A stretch of 64,000 nt of DNA from Runella rosea. GTDB lineage: Bacteria > Bacteroidota > Bacteroidia > Cytophagales > Spirosomataceae. The stretch spans positions 2,356,001 through 2,420,000 of the forward strand of contig NZ_CP030850.1 of assembly GCF_003325355.1 (NCBI RefSeq), given 5' to 3'. Below are positions 1-7,282 of the stretch, piece after piece. The position numbers and the translations under genes are program-made. The stretch's first letter is position 1. Each line of letters opens with the position of its first letter. Under the pieces are notes generated by a model, which had not been told where the DNA came from, ran no database searches, and was given only the letters and a program-made list of their open reading frames with translations.

Positions 1-27
1 TTTGAGAATCTATTACCACACTAGAAA

Positions 28-762
28 TCATTTCGCATTTAGAATCTCAGCGATGTGCATTACTTTGATGGGCAATTGACGACGGCGAATAACGCCCTCC
101 AAGTGCATCAAACACGACATATCACCTCCAGTCAGAACTTCGGTGCCGTTTTTGACGTGGTCATCTACGCGGTCGATACCCATCCGTACGGAAACAGCTT
201 CTTCGGCTACGCAAAATGTACCGCCAAATCCGCAACATTCATCCACCCGGTCGAGCTTTACTAACTCTAAACCAGTAACCATGTTCAATAGTTTTTCGGG
301 TTTGGAAAATGGCGGTGCCACCAACTCCGACATCTGGGCTACGTGCAACCCCCGCTGCCCGTGGCAACTCTGGTGTACTCCTACGCGGTGCGGGAAATGG
401 GCCGTTAAATTTTCAACCTTTAGGATATCAGTCAAAAACTCCGTGAGTTCATAAATATGCGTCCGCACGTGCGTTGCTTCGCCCTCGCGTTTGTCGTCAT
501 GCAGGTGGTCTTTGATGTGCAGCACACAGCTTCCCGACGGGGAAACGATATAGTCAAACTCCGAGAAGTTGTTGACAAACAAACGATTACAGTCATGCGT
601 CAGGTGTTCATAGCCAGAATTGGCCATGGGCTGACCGCAGCACGTTTGTTTGGCAGGATACGAAACCTGACATCCAAACCTCTCTAATAATTGAAGCGTA
701 GCAATACCCACTTGCGGGTAAAACTGGTCTACGTAGCAGGGAATAAATAAGCCGACTTTCAT
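28..762 (-). CDS. LutA/YkgE-family (Fe-S)-binding protein
   Basis: A 244-residue cysteine-rich protein with two CCG-type domains. The first has Cys9 and the C41-C42-G43 cluster; the second has a Cys-His-Gly segment near residue 133 and an ECCGFGGTF motif near residue 176. This arrangement is typical of the LutA/YkgE and heterodisulfide-reductase-D-like family, whose members bind an iron-sulfur cluster and in LutABC act in L-lactate oxidation to pyruvate. The start at 762 gives the usual MKVGLFIPCY-type N-terminus. The length fits the family (about 240). LutB and LutC partners would lie beyond the left edge if present, so the lactate role is inferred from the family only. Confidence 0.85.
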   Translation of the reverse strand: MKVGLFIPCYVDQFYPQVGIATLQLLERFGCQVSYPAKQTCCGQPMANSGYEHLTHDCNRLFVNNFSEFDYIVSPSGSCVLHIKDHLHDDKREGEATHVRTHIYELTEFLTDILKVENLTAHFPHRVGVHQSCHGQRGLHVAQMSELVAPPFSKPEKLLNMVTGLELVKLDRVDECCGFGGTFCVAEEAVSVRMGIDRVDDHVKNGTEVLTGGDMSCLMHLEGVIRRRQLPIKVMHIAEILNAK

Positions 763-840
763 AGCACAAACTTACATTATTCCCCACTAAAATGCTGTCC
801 TGTGGACACCTGTTAAAGAAATTTAATGCGCCCGAAATGG

Positions 841-2013
841 TTACTTTTTTTGCTGCAAAAACACATGCACCCCTTTTTTGTTCGCTACCACAACATCAGG
901 AAGGCGGTCGTTGTTCATATCTTCCGTCACAACGTGCAAGCCTACGCCCGAGTTATTGTCAATTTCGTGGGGCGTCCAAGTGGGCGTTGGGCCAGGTTTG
1001 AATTCAAACCAATACAATACCGCTGGCTGAAACTCGCCGGGGTCATTGCCATTGTGCGCAAAATAACGTTTACCTGTCACCAAATCTTTTTGTCCATCGC
1101 CATTGATGTCAACTAAACTTAGTCCGTGTGTCTGCGAAAAAGCTTTATATATTTCGTGCTTCGTCCAAGTGGGGTTACCTTGTCCGTCTTTGCCCTGTTC
1201 GTGCCACCACATACCATAGGCATGCGCCGAAGTACTGATAACATCTTTCAACCCATCCTGATTTACATCAAGTAGGTACATTTGAGAACAATCTTCGCCC
1301 AAATTTGCCTTGTGAAATGCCCAATTCGGCTGTTTACGGTCGGCAGGTGCTTCCCACCAACCTTCTTTGATGAGCACATCAAGTCGGCCATCATCGTTCA
1401 TATCTACCAAACCAAGGCCGTGGGTAAATCGGTGAGTTCCAGGAATGTTTCCTTCCGCAATCACGGTTTTTTCCCATTGCGTATCACCTTTTTTGGTGGG
1501 AGATTTCAACCATATAATCTGTTTTGATTCGGAATCATTACCGACAATATCGGGGCGACCGTCACCGTCGATATCGCCAAAATACGGAGATTCATTGCCC
1601 AGCGATTTGCTAATTACATGTACTTTCCAGTGGCCGGGTTTATTCTGGGGATTTTCGTGCCACACCACCGGAATTCCAGGATAATCTACCCGTATCAAAT
1701 CAATCCAGCCATCCTGATTGACATCCATACTGAAATTCAGGAACGAATTACTGTAGCCGCCATTAACAGTGAAAGTATCTCCTTTGGCAATTTCGTGACG
1801 TTCCCAGTTGGGCGCCTGAAACCAAAATGCCCCTGCCATAACGTCCTTCTTTCCGTCATGATTCACATCTCCTACCGCCACGCCTTCCGAAAAGAACATC
1901 TTGGTCAGTACTTGTTTTGTAAAACTCACTTCTTTCCCTTTCTGCGCACAAACGGTCGTTATTCCTGCAAAAAGAGGCATGAGGGCAATCAATCCTATCT
2001 TGTAATTTTTCAT
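841..2013 (-). CDS. Secreted FG-GAP/VCBS repeat protein
   Basis: A 390-residue protein with an N-terminal signal peptide (MKNYKIGLIALMPLFAG followed by a cleavable CAQ site). It has seven regularly spaced calcium-binding type motifs of the form D-x-N/D-x-D-G-x-x-D (for example DVNHDGKKD, DIDGDGRPD, DINGDGQKD; the last, DMNNDRLPD, lacks the Gly). These repeats mark the FG-GAP/VCBS beta-propeller family of exported or surface proteins. Substrate and partner cannot be told from the sequence. It is a single gene whose neighbours are unrelated. Confidence 0.8.
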   Translation of the reverse strand: MKNYKIGLIALMPLFAGITTVCAQKGKEVSFTKQVLTKMFFSEGVAVGDVNHDGKKDVMAGAFWFQAPNWERHEIAKGDTFTVNGGYSNSFLNFSMDVNQDGWIDLIRVDYPGIPVVWHENPQNKPGHWKVHVISKSLGNESPYFGDIDGDGRPDIVGNDSESKQIIWLKSPTKKGDTQWEKTVIAEGNIPGTHRFTHGLGLVDMNDDGRLDVLIKEGWWEAPADRKQPNWAFHKANLGEDCSQMYLLDVNQDGLKDVISTSAHAYGMWWHEQGKDGQGNPTWTKHEIYKAFSQTHGLSLVDINGDGQKDLVTGKRYFAHNGNDPGEFQPAVLYWFEFKPGPTPTWTPHEIDNNSGVGLHVVTEDMNNDRLPDVVVANKKGVHVFLQQKK

Positions 2014-2137
2014 GTATCGGTTTGAATTAGGTGCTGAAACATAAAATGGTCAATCATCAGCTATCTACTTAATTCTGCCTTTACTTTTATCAATTAACAG
2101 CTATTTAACCTCCGTATGGTTTACTTACAAAAACAAG

Positions 2138-2167
2138 TGCCCCCAAAAGTCGGGGGCATTCGTTTTT
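2138..2167. terminator. Bidirectional intrinsic terminator
   Basis: A perfect 7-bp stem TGCCCCC (2138-2144) and GGGGGCA (2152-2158) with a 7-nt loop. It is followed on the plus strand by TTCGTTTTT and on the minus strand by CTTGTTTTT. It sits just after the stop of the minus-strand receiver-like gene at 2197 and upstream of the FG-GAP gene, so it most likely ends the receiver-like transcript. Confidence 0.7.
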
Positions 2168-2196
2168 CTCAAAAGTTAGGTGGAGCACAAGAAATT

Positions 2197-2547
2197 TCAG
2201 ATAAGTAGATGAATCATTGCCCGTAAAACGCCGCCCGTAAAAGGCCATTTCAGATACGCCGTCGGTCGATTTGGAATAGGCATTTCCGTAAAACCGCCTT
2301 CATTAGCCCCCACAAATACGATAGGGATATTTTTTTTAATTCTCCGCTCAGCGCTCAAAATGAGTTTACTGTAAGAGTCTTCGCAGATAATCAAATCAGG
2401 CTGAAGCGTAAAAATACTTTTGAGGAGATCGTCAGATGCCGAAGCCAATACACGTAGTACTTCGAATCCAGGCTCTTCTATCATCTTTTCAATCGGATGG
2501 GTACAGGCTGTACTGTCCTGTAGAAGGAGTGCTTTAATGTTTGTCAT
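2197..2547 (-). CDS. Orphan receiver-like (CheY-fold) protein
   Basis: A 116-residue single-domain protein resembling a response-regulator receiver. It has a beta1-end acidic residue (Q-D11-S), a hydrophobic beta3 strand LIICED with D57 as candidate phospho-acceptor, and a beta5 segment YLKWPF with K100 and P102 in the conserved Lys-x-Pro position. Only one acidic residue is visible in the first acidic pocket, so phosphorylation is uncertain. There is no output domain and no kinase next to it. It could be a degenerate receiver acting by protein contact. The family call is by pattern and only moderately certain. Confidence 0.55.
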   Translation of the reverse strand: MTNIKALLLQDSTACTHPIEKMIEEPGFEVLRVLASASDDLLKSIFTLQPDLIICEDSYSKLILSAERRIKKNIPIVFVGANEGGFTEMPIPNRPTAYLKWPFTGGVLRAMIHLLI

Positions 2548-2981
2548 GAATGAGTTAGGGTAAAGTATTAAGATGCAAAAATATGAAATAGTATATATAA
2601 ATTTTACAAATGGTATATTTTTATGAATAAATTCTTCAATATTAGAAAGCTATATATCAACATGTTGAGATTTTATTGAACGAATTTTATTCACTCTTCG
2701 CTTCTTTGATTTAACTTTACTTTTCAGGAAGAAAACGAAAGTTGAACATTCCAGAAACTATCCTAAATTCTCTTTTTTATCCGATAAGAATTAAAATATA
2801 TATACGAAAAATAAACCTATTTAGATTTTAGAGACCTACATTCTTTCAAAAAACGCCCACTCCCTATTCTATTGCATCGGAATAATCCGAACAACGGATT
2901 CGGAAATAATTACTGAAGTGCAGGGTTAGTTTTCATCCATAATCACTTTGTTTATTAAATTCCCAATTGACTTTTTTAGGC
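2548..2981. other. AT-rich intergenic region
   Basis: A 434-base gap between divergent genes (receiver-like on minus, SGNH hydrolase on plus). It is strongly AT-rich. A minus-strand TATTTTTG box at 2576-2583 fits the Bacteroidota -7 consensus TAnnTTTG and could serve the receiver-like gene, but no -33 box lies at the right distance. I see no convincing gene or hairpin in the rest. Confidence 0.5.
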
Positions 2982-3947
2982 ATGAATTCAACATTCAAAA
3001 AACACAACCGACGTGCAACTTTTTGGTATATTATTTTCTATTTTTTATTACTTTCTACTTCGGTAGCCAGCGGTCCAAAACCCTTCCCCAAAAAAATCCA
3101 CCGAATTGTCTTTATCGGCAACAGTATCACCTATGCTGGGCAATTTATCACCGACATCGAGGCCTATCTCCTGACGCATTACCCCAACAGACGTTTTGAA
3201 TTCATCAATGTGGGTTTGCCCAGCGAAACCGTTTCGGGGCTTTCTGAATCCAACCATGCGGGAGGAAGATTTCCTCGGCCTGATTTGCATGAGCGTCTTG
3301 ACAGGGTACTCACCCAAACCAAACCTGACTTTGTTTTTGCCTGTTATGGCATGAACGATGGCATCTATTTACCTTTAGACGAAGAAAGGTTCCAAAAGTA
3401 TCGCGAAGGTATCACATGGTTACACACACGAGTCGCGGGCATAGGTGTACCGATTGTCCACCTCACGCCGCCAATTTATGACGAACTCAAAGGCAAGGCT
3501 GTGGGCTATGGTGCCGTACTAGACACCTACTCGGAATGGTTATTGAGCCAACGCAAGGCTCAGAAATGGGAAATAGCCGACCTGCATTTCCCGATGAAAG
3601 TCTATTTGGAACAACACCGCCAAAACAATCCCGACTTTGCATTGGCCAAAGATGGCGTTCATCCCGACGCTTTGGGGCATTGGCTGATGGCCAAACAAGT
3701 ATTGATGTATTTGGGAGAAAAAGGGCTGGAAGAAGCAGAGAACGTCAAAACAACTTTGACCATTCACCCAAACGGAGAGGAAATTTTGCAACTCGTCTCA
3801 GAGCGGCAACAATTTATGAAAGACGCTTGGCTGACCTCCACTGGCCACACCCGCCCCGAAATGAAGGTGGGTCTACCAATGGAGGATGCCCGAAAAAAAG
3901 CCGAAGTAATCGAAAAACAACTCCGTGAGTTGCTCAAAAAAAAGTAA
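2982..3947 (+). CDS. SGNH/GDSL-family hydrolase
   Basis: A 321-residue secreted esterase/lipase-like protein. All key SGNH blocks are visible: block I GNSIT (catalytic Ser), a Gly in the NVGLPSET segment, block III YGMND (Asn), and block V DGVHPD with the Asp and His of the triad. These enzymes cleave ester bonds in lipids or in acetylated or feruloylated glycans. The ATG at 2982 is preferred over an upstream TTG at 2967 because it starts a basic stretch followed by a hydrophobic signal segment (FWYIIFYFLLLSTSVASG). It converges on a GNAT gene. The substrate is unknown. Confidence 0.82.
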   Translation: MNSTFKKHNRRATFWYIIFYFLLLSTSVASGPKPFPKKIHRIVFIGNSITYAGQFITDIEAYLLTHYPNRRFEFINVGLPSETVSGLSESNHAGGRFPRPDLHERLDRVLTQTKPDFVFACYGMNDGIYLPLDEERFQKYREGITWLHTRVAGIGVPIVHLTPPIYDELKGKAVGYGAVLDTYSEWLLSQRKAQKWEIADLHFPMKVYLEQHRQNNPDFALAKDGVHPDALGHWLMAKQVLMYLGEKGLEEAENVKTTLTIHPNGEEILQLVSERQQFMKDAWLTSTGHTRPEMKVGLPMEDARKKAEVIEKQLRELLKKK

Positions 3948-3967
3948 CAAAGCAGATTTTGAAATCG

Positions 3968-4417
3968 CTAAAAATCCAAGTGACAATTAATCCAGCCCTC
4001 GTCAAAGCGGGTACCGTATTTTTTATAAAACTGAATAGCTGGTTCGTTCCAATCCAGCACCTGCCACATCATGCCGGTACATTGGGTATTTTTTGCTTCT
4101 TCTACCGTCACGTCAAAAAGTTGTTTGCCCAAACCATACCCACGCATTGACTCCGTCACCACGATGTCTTCCAAGTAGAGGCGTTTGCCTTTCCAGGTAG
4201 AATAACGATAATAATACAACGAAATCCCCACTACTTTACCGTCGACCTCCGCCACAAATAGACCAAAAATCGGCTCAGGGCCAAATCCATCTTTGAGCAT
4301 CATTTCGGGGGTGTTGGTGACTTGTTCGGGGGCTTTTTCGTACAAAGCAAGTTCCTGAACCAGCTCAAATGCCTGGGGTACATCTTCAGCAGTACCTCTG
4401 CGAATCGTAATATTCAT
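3968..4417 (-). CDS. GNAT-family N-acetyltransferase
   Basis: A 149-residue acetyl-CoA-dependent acyltransferase. The order of motifs is typical: an N-terminal MNITIRRGTAEDVP strand-helix, the central VVGISLYYYRYSTWKGK strand, the LYLEDIVV strand, the acetyl-CoA loop SMRGYGLGKQL, and a C-terminal WNEPAIQFYKKYG helix. The W-K-G-K and LEDIVV segments resemble diamine (spermidine/spermine) acetyltransferases, so a polyamine or amino-acid substrate is possible but not shown. It lies just downstream of, and on the same strand as, the patatin-like gene, with a 61-base gap. Confidence 0.85.
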   Translation of the reverse strand: MNITIRRGTAEDVPQAFELVQELALYEKAPEQVTNTPEMMLKDGFGPEPIFGLFVAEVDGKVVGISLYYYRYSTWKGKRLYLEDIVVTESMRGYGLGKQLFDVTVEEAKNTQCTGMMWQVLDWNEPAIQFYKKYGTRFDEGWINCHLDF

Positions 4418-4478
4418 TCTTAAAATAAATGTATAGTAAAGTAAATTTCGATTTCTCTATTTGGCCGCGGAAATGCGT

Positions 4479-5435
4479 CTATGCATTTTGCGGGGATTCG
4501 CTGGGAGCCGCATTGGGCGTGTTTAGGAGAGGCAACCCATTTTCCTGAATGTATTCAAACCCTGTTTTGTAACCTTGAACAATCAACCGCACAATATCGT
4601 CTGAATTAAACTTCAACATATCAAGATGCAAGGGTTCATGCGGACGCACCACCGATAGTTTCAGCGCTCGACCTTTCAGTCCTTCTTTTTCCACGTAGTT
4701 TTGCCCCCAGGCAATGTCACTATTAACAATCTGGTTTACGTTAATATCCTTGACCCGGTCCAGCAGTTTCAGCAAATTTCGATAGTTTACAGGCTCATCA
4801 TAAATATGTTCAGCATGGCAGGCAATGCACACAATTTCGGTGGCTCCATCTTCCAGTGCTGCTTTGAGCGGGGCAACTACCCGAAGCCCTCCATCTAAGT
4901 ACGCCGCTTTTCGTTGACCTTTGATGTGGATAGCTGGCATCAACGTAGGCAACGAACTACTGGCCATAATATATTCCAAAAAGCTTTCATCTTCGGGCGT
5001 GGCATACACCATTTTTCCACTTACAACGTCTACCGCCCCTACTTTGAGTTTAACAGGACTATTTTTGAGAATAAACTCATTAAGGTTTTTTCGGATAAGG
5101 GTGTGCAGAGGAGTCGTGTCTAGCAATCCATCAAAGCGGCTCATCAGGGTATCTATTCCCAAGGTCAGGCGCGACCGTACGAGGGCGATGTCTTCGGGAC
5201 GGGTAATATTTTTAATCCAAAACTCAATCAATTGACGACTAATGCCCGGCCAGTCAATCACCTTGTTCTCAATATGTTGCTTCCCAGCAGCGTTCACCAA
5301 AAAGCCAGCGTTAAGGCTACCGACAGAAATCCCGTATATCATTTCGGGTTCAAATCCACTTTCCAATATCGCCTGAATCACTCCCACCTGAAAAGCGCCC
5401 TTCAGGGAGCCTCCTCCGAGTACCAATGCCTTCAT
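4479..5435 (-). CDS. Patatin-like phospholipase
   Basis: A 318-residue cytosolic-looking protein. It shows the three hallmarks of the patatin family: an oxyanion-hole glycine loop LGGGSLKGAF at residues 5-14, the nucleophile elbow GISVGSLN (catalytic Ser in G-x-S-x-G), and the DGGLR motif supplying the catalytic Asp. The family hydrolyses acyl ester bonds in phospholipids or lipoproteins. There is no signal peptide and no transmembrane segment. It may be co-transcribed with the GNAT gene downstream. The substrate cannot be told from sequence. Confidence 0.87.
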   Translation of the reverse strand: MKALVLGGGSLKGAFQVGVIQAILESGFEPEMIYGISVGSLNAGFLVNAAGKQHIENKVIDWPGISRQLIEFWIKNITRPEDIALVRSRLTLGIDTLMSRFDGLLDTTPLHTLIRKNLNEFILKNSPVKLKVGAVDVVSGKMVYATPEDESFLEYIMASSSLPTLMPAIHIKGQRKAAYLDGGLRVVAPLKAALEDGATEIVCIACHAEHIYDEPVNYRNLLKLLDRVKDINVNQIVNSDIAWGQNYVEKEGLKGRALKLSVVRPHEPLHLDMLKFNSDDIVRLIVQGYKTGFEYIQENGLPLLNTPNAAPSESPQNA

Positions 5436-5760
5436 AGTATGTAATTATTATTTATTAAAAAGGGGCCAATATCGCCCTTTTCTATCCTTTGTTTTGTATT
5501 CACAAACAATGCCGTTTTTGTTATTTTACCCTCAAAAATATTTTCTCATCCTAAAAAAAGGGGAATGACATCACAGTTATTGTCACTCGGTTGAAACAAA
5601 TTATAGAACTTTCGTGTAATGTTAACAGATTTTGTCCCAAATTTGGCGTTTGTCCCATAACAAAACAAGTAAAGATACCGATAGGCTGAATTTGTCATTA
5701 GTATACGGCTAACCTGCCCACCCTTTACTCGTGGTTGCCCGTACACTTTTCCCTGAAATT
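5436..5760. other. Divergent intergenic region
   Basis: A 325-base region between the patatin-like gene (minus) and the polyprenyl synthase gene (plus). It contains a small hairpin AAAAGGG (5458-5464) / CCCTTTT (5475-5481) close to the patatin start and a minus-strand TATTTTTG box at 5533-5540. No strong paired -33/-7 promoter was found on the plus strand. No gene is visible. Confidence 0.4.
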
Positions 5761-6735
5761 ATGTCTCTTTCCATTAAAGATATTCAAGCCCCCATCTCCT
5801 CCGAAATGGACGCCTTTGAGCGAAAATTTCGGCAATTTATGAAAAGTGAGGTCATGCTTCTTGACCAAATCATGAATTATATAGTGCGTCGAAAAGGAAA
5901 ACAACTACGCCCGATGTTTGTCTTCTTGACGGCCGGTATTAGCGGTTCCATCACAGAAGCTACGTACAGGGGTGCGGCCCTGATCGAATTGCTCCACACC
6001 GCCACGCTCGTCCACGACGATGTGGTTGACGACTCTAACTACCGACGCGGTTTTTTCTCGGTCAATGCCCTTTGGAAAAACAAAATTGCGGTATTGGTGG
6101 GAGATTATCTTTTGTCACGAGGCCTATTACTATCAGTTGATAATCAAGATTTTAGTCTCCTTCAAATTGTTTCTAATGCCGTTCGAGAAATGAGCGAAGG
6201 CGAGCTACTTCAACTCTCAAAAGCGCGCCGCTTGGACATCACGGAGGATGTCTATTTTGAAATTATTCGCCAAAAAACCGCTTCGCTTATTTCTTCCTGC
6301 TGCGGCGTGGGAGCACGCTCTGCGGGAGCATCCGAAGAATTGGTTGACAAAATGCGCCAATTTGGCGAGAAGGTAGGGCTTGCCTTTCAAATCAAAGATG
6401 ACCTGTTTGATTTTGGAGATGCCGAAGTAGGAAAACCCCTTGGTATTGACATCAAAGAGAAAAAAATGACCCTTCCGTTGATATACGCCTTGCGTCAAAC
6501 CACGTGGACCAAAAAACGACAGATCATCAATATCATCAAAAACCACAGCGACAAGCCCCAAAAAGTAGCCGAAGTTATCCAGTTTGTTCGTGACTCTGGC
6601 GGGATACAATATGCTACGCAGGCCATGCAAAAACTGGTCGAAGAAGCCAAGACTATTTTACACTCCTTCCCTGAATCAAACTACCGAAATTCACTGGAAG
6701 GTTTGGTTCAGTATACCATCGAAAGGAGCAAGTAA
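5761..6735 (+). CDS. Polyprenyl diphosphate synthase
   Basis: A 324-residue trans-prenyltransferase that condenses isopentenyl diphosphate onto allylic diphosphates, giving the long-chain precursor for quinones. The first aspartate-rich motif is in LVHDDVVDDS and the second in QIKDDLFDFGD; the GKQLRPM segment binds isopentenyl diphosphate. In Bacteroidota such a protein usually makes the menaquinone side chain, which is the likely role here. The ATG at 5761 is preferred to an in-frame GTG at 5731, because the family normally begins close to this MSLSIKDIQ-type N-terminus. Product chain length is not readable by eye. Confidence 0.88.
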   Translation: MSLSIKDIQAPISSEMDAFERKFRQFMKSEVMLLDQIMNYIVRRKGKQLRPMFVFLTAGISGSITEATYRGAALIELLHTATLVHDDVVDDSNYRRGFFSVNALWKNKIAVLVGDYLLSRGLLLSVDNQDFSLLQIVSNAVREMSEGELLQLSKARRLDITEDVYFEIIRQKTASLISSCCGVGARSAGASEELVDKMRQFGEKVGLAFQIKDDLFDFGDAEVGKPLGIDIKEKKMTLPLIYALRQTTWTKKRQIINIIKNHSDKPQKVAEVIQFVRDSGGIQYATQAMQKLVEEAKTILHSFPESNYRNSLEGLVQYTIERSK

Positions 6736-6744
6736 CAAGCGTCT

Positions 6745-7101
6745 TTACTTCCCCAATCTGGTGCGCAAGTAAGCCATCACGAGCATTCCCATGCCGCTCA
6801 CCGTTAATCCCAGAGATTCGCGGGCGAGCTCGATGTTGATGCTCCGCATTTTCATTTCTCCCCAAAATACGCCTTCATACTGCGGCGGCCATTGCTGATA
6901 GGAAGCAAAAAAATAGGCCAGTGCCATCACCACAAAAACGTAAGAACGCGGCGCTTTTGCAAAGTAAATACTCAAGCAAGCTGCCACGGCAATACCGTAG
7001 ATGGGCATCCACACCTGAGGGTCGGGGTCGTTGTATTGAACAACCACAAAATAAACAAACAAAAGGGCAAACAGCAGCGAAACAATCTTAGTTAGGTTCA
7101 T
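6745..7101 (-). CDS. TMEM220-like four-helix membrane protein
   Basis: A 118-residue integral membrane protein with a hydrophobic N-terminal helix ending in the motif VVVQYNDPDPQVWMPIYG. This Q-Y-N-D-P-D segment is the signature of the transmembrane-220 family, which occurs widely in Bacteroidota; its function is unknown. Three further hydrophobic stretches follow (AVAACLSIYFA, VFVVMALAYFF, LTVSGMGMLVMAYL). The ATG at 7101 is chosen over an in-frame ATG at 7194 because the extra residues carry no recognisable feature and because a well-formed promoter lies at 7192-7223. It converges on the polyprenyl synthase gene. Confidence 0.75.
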   Translation of the reverse strand: MNLTKIVSLLFALLFVYFVVVQYNDPDPQVWMPIYGIAVAACLSIYFAKAPRSYVFVVMALAYFFASYQQWPPQYEGVFWGEMKMRSINIELARESLGLTVSGMGMLVMAYLRTRLGK

Positions 7102-7191
7102 AGTCAGAAGAAAAATTAGCGGATTTTCAAAGTATGATTTCCGAAGTGCGATTACTAAAAAACGGTTATTGGGTGTGCGAAACGTTTTTGG

Positions 7192-7223
7192 CAAATTTAT
7201 AAGTTCACCCTCTCACAAGCAAA
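7192..7223 (-). promoter_or_regulatory. Predicted Bacteroidota promoter for the TMEM220-like gene
   Basis: On the minus strand, TTTG (7220-7223) is followed after exactly 20 bases by TAAATTTG (7192-7199). This matches the Bacteroidota primary sigma consensus TTTG-N19/20-TAnnTTTG at every fixed position. The predicted transcript would begin near 7185, about 85 bases before the ATG at 7101. The -33 box overlaps the foot of the hppA terminator hairpin. Confidence 0.6.
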
Positions 7224-7259
7224 AGCCTTGCTCCAAAAACGGTCAGAGCAAGGCTTTTT
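7221..7259 (-). terminator. Intrinsic terminator of the pyrophosphatase gene
   Basis: A perfect 13-bp stem: AAAAGCCTTGCTC (7221-7233) and GAGCAAGGCTTTT (7246-7258), with a 12-base loop. It lies 24 bases beyond the stop codon of the membrane pyrophosphatase gene, between it and the TMEM220-like gene. T-runs flank it on both strands. Confidence 0.8.
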
Positions 7260-7282
7260 ATGATATAAATCAGGAATAGTTC

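Noticed and set aside
2967-2981. TTG start extending the SGNH hydrolase
   Set aside because: The ATG at 2982 gives a proper signal peptide; the TTG adds residues without support. The same logic was used for TTG/GTG or far-upstream starts at 5731, 7194, 10196, 18819, 28067, 30892, 31166, 40545, 52706, 52679 and 54115.
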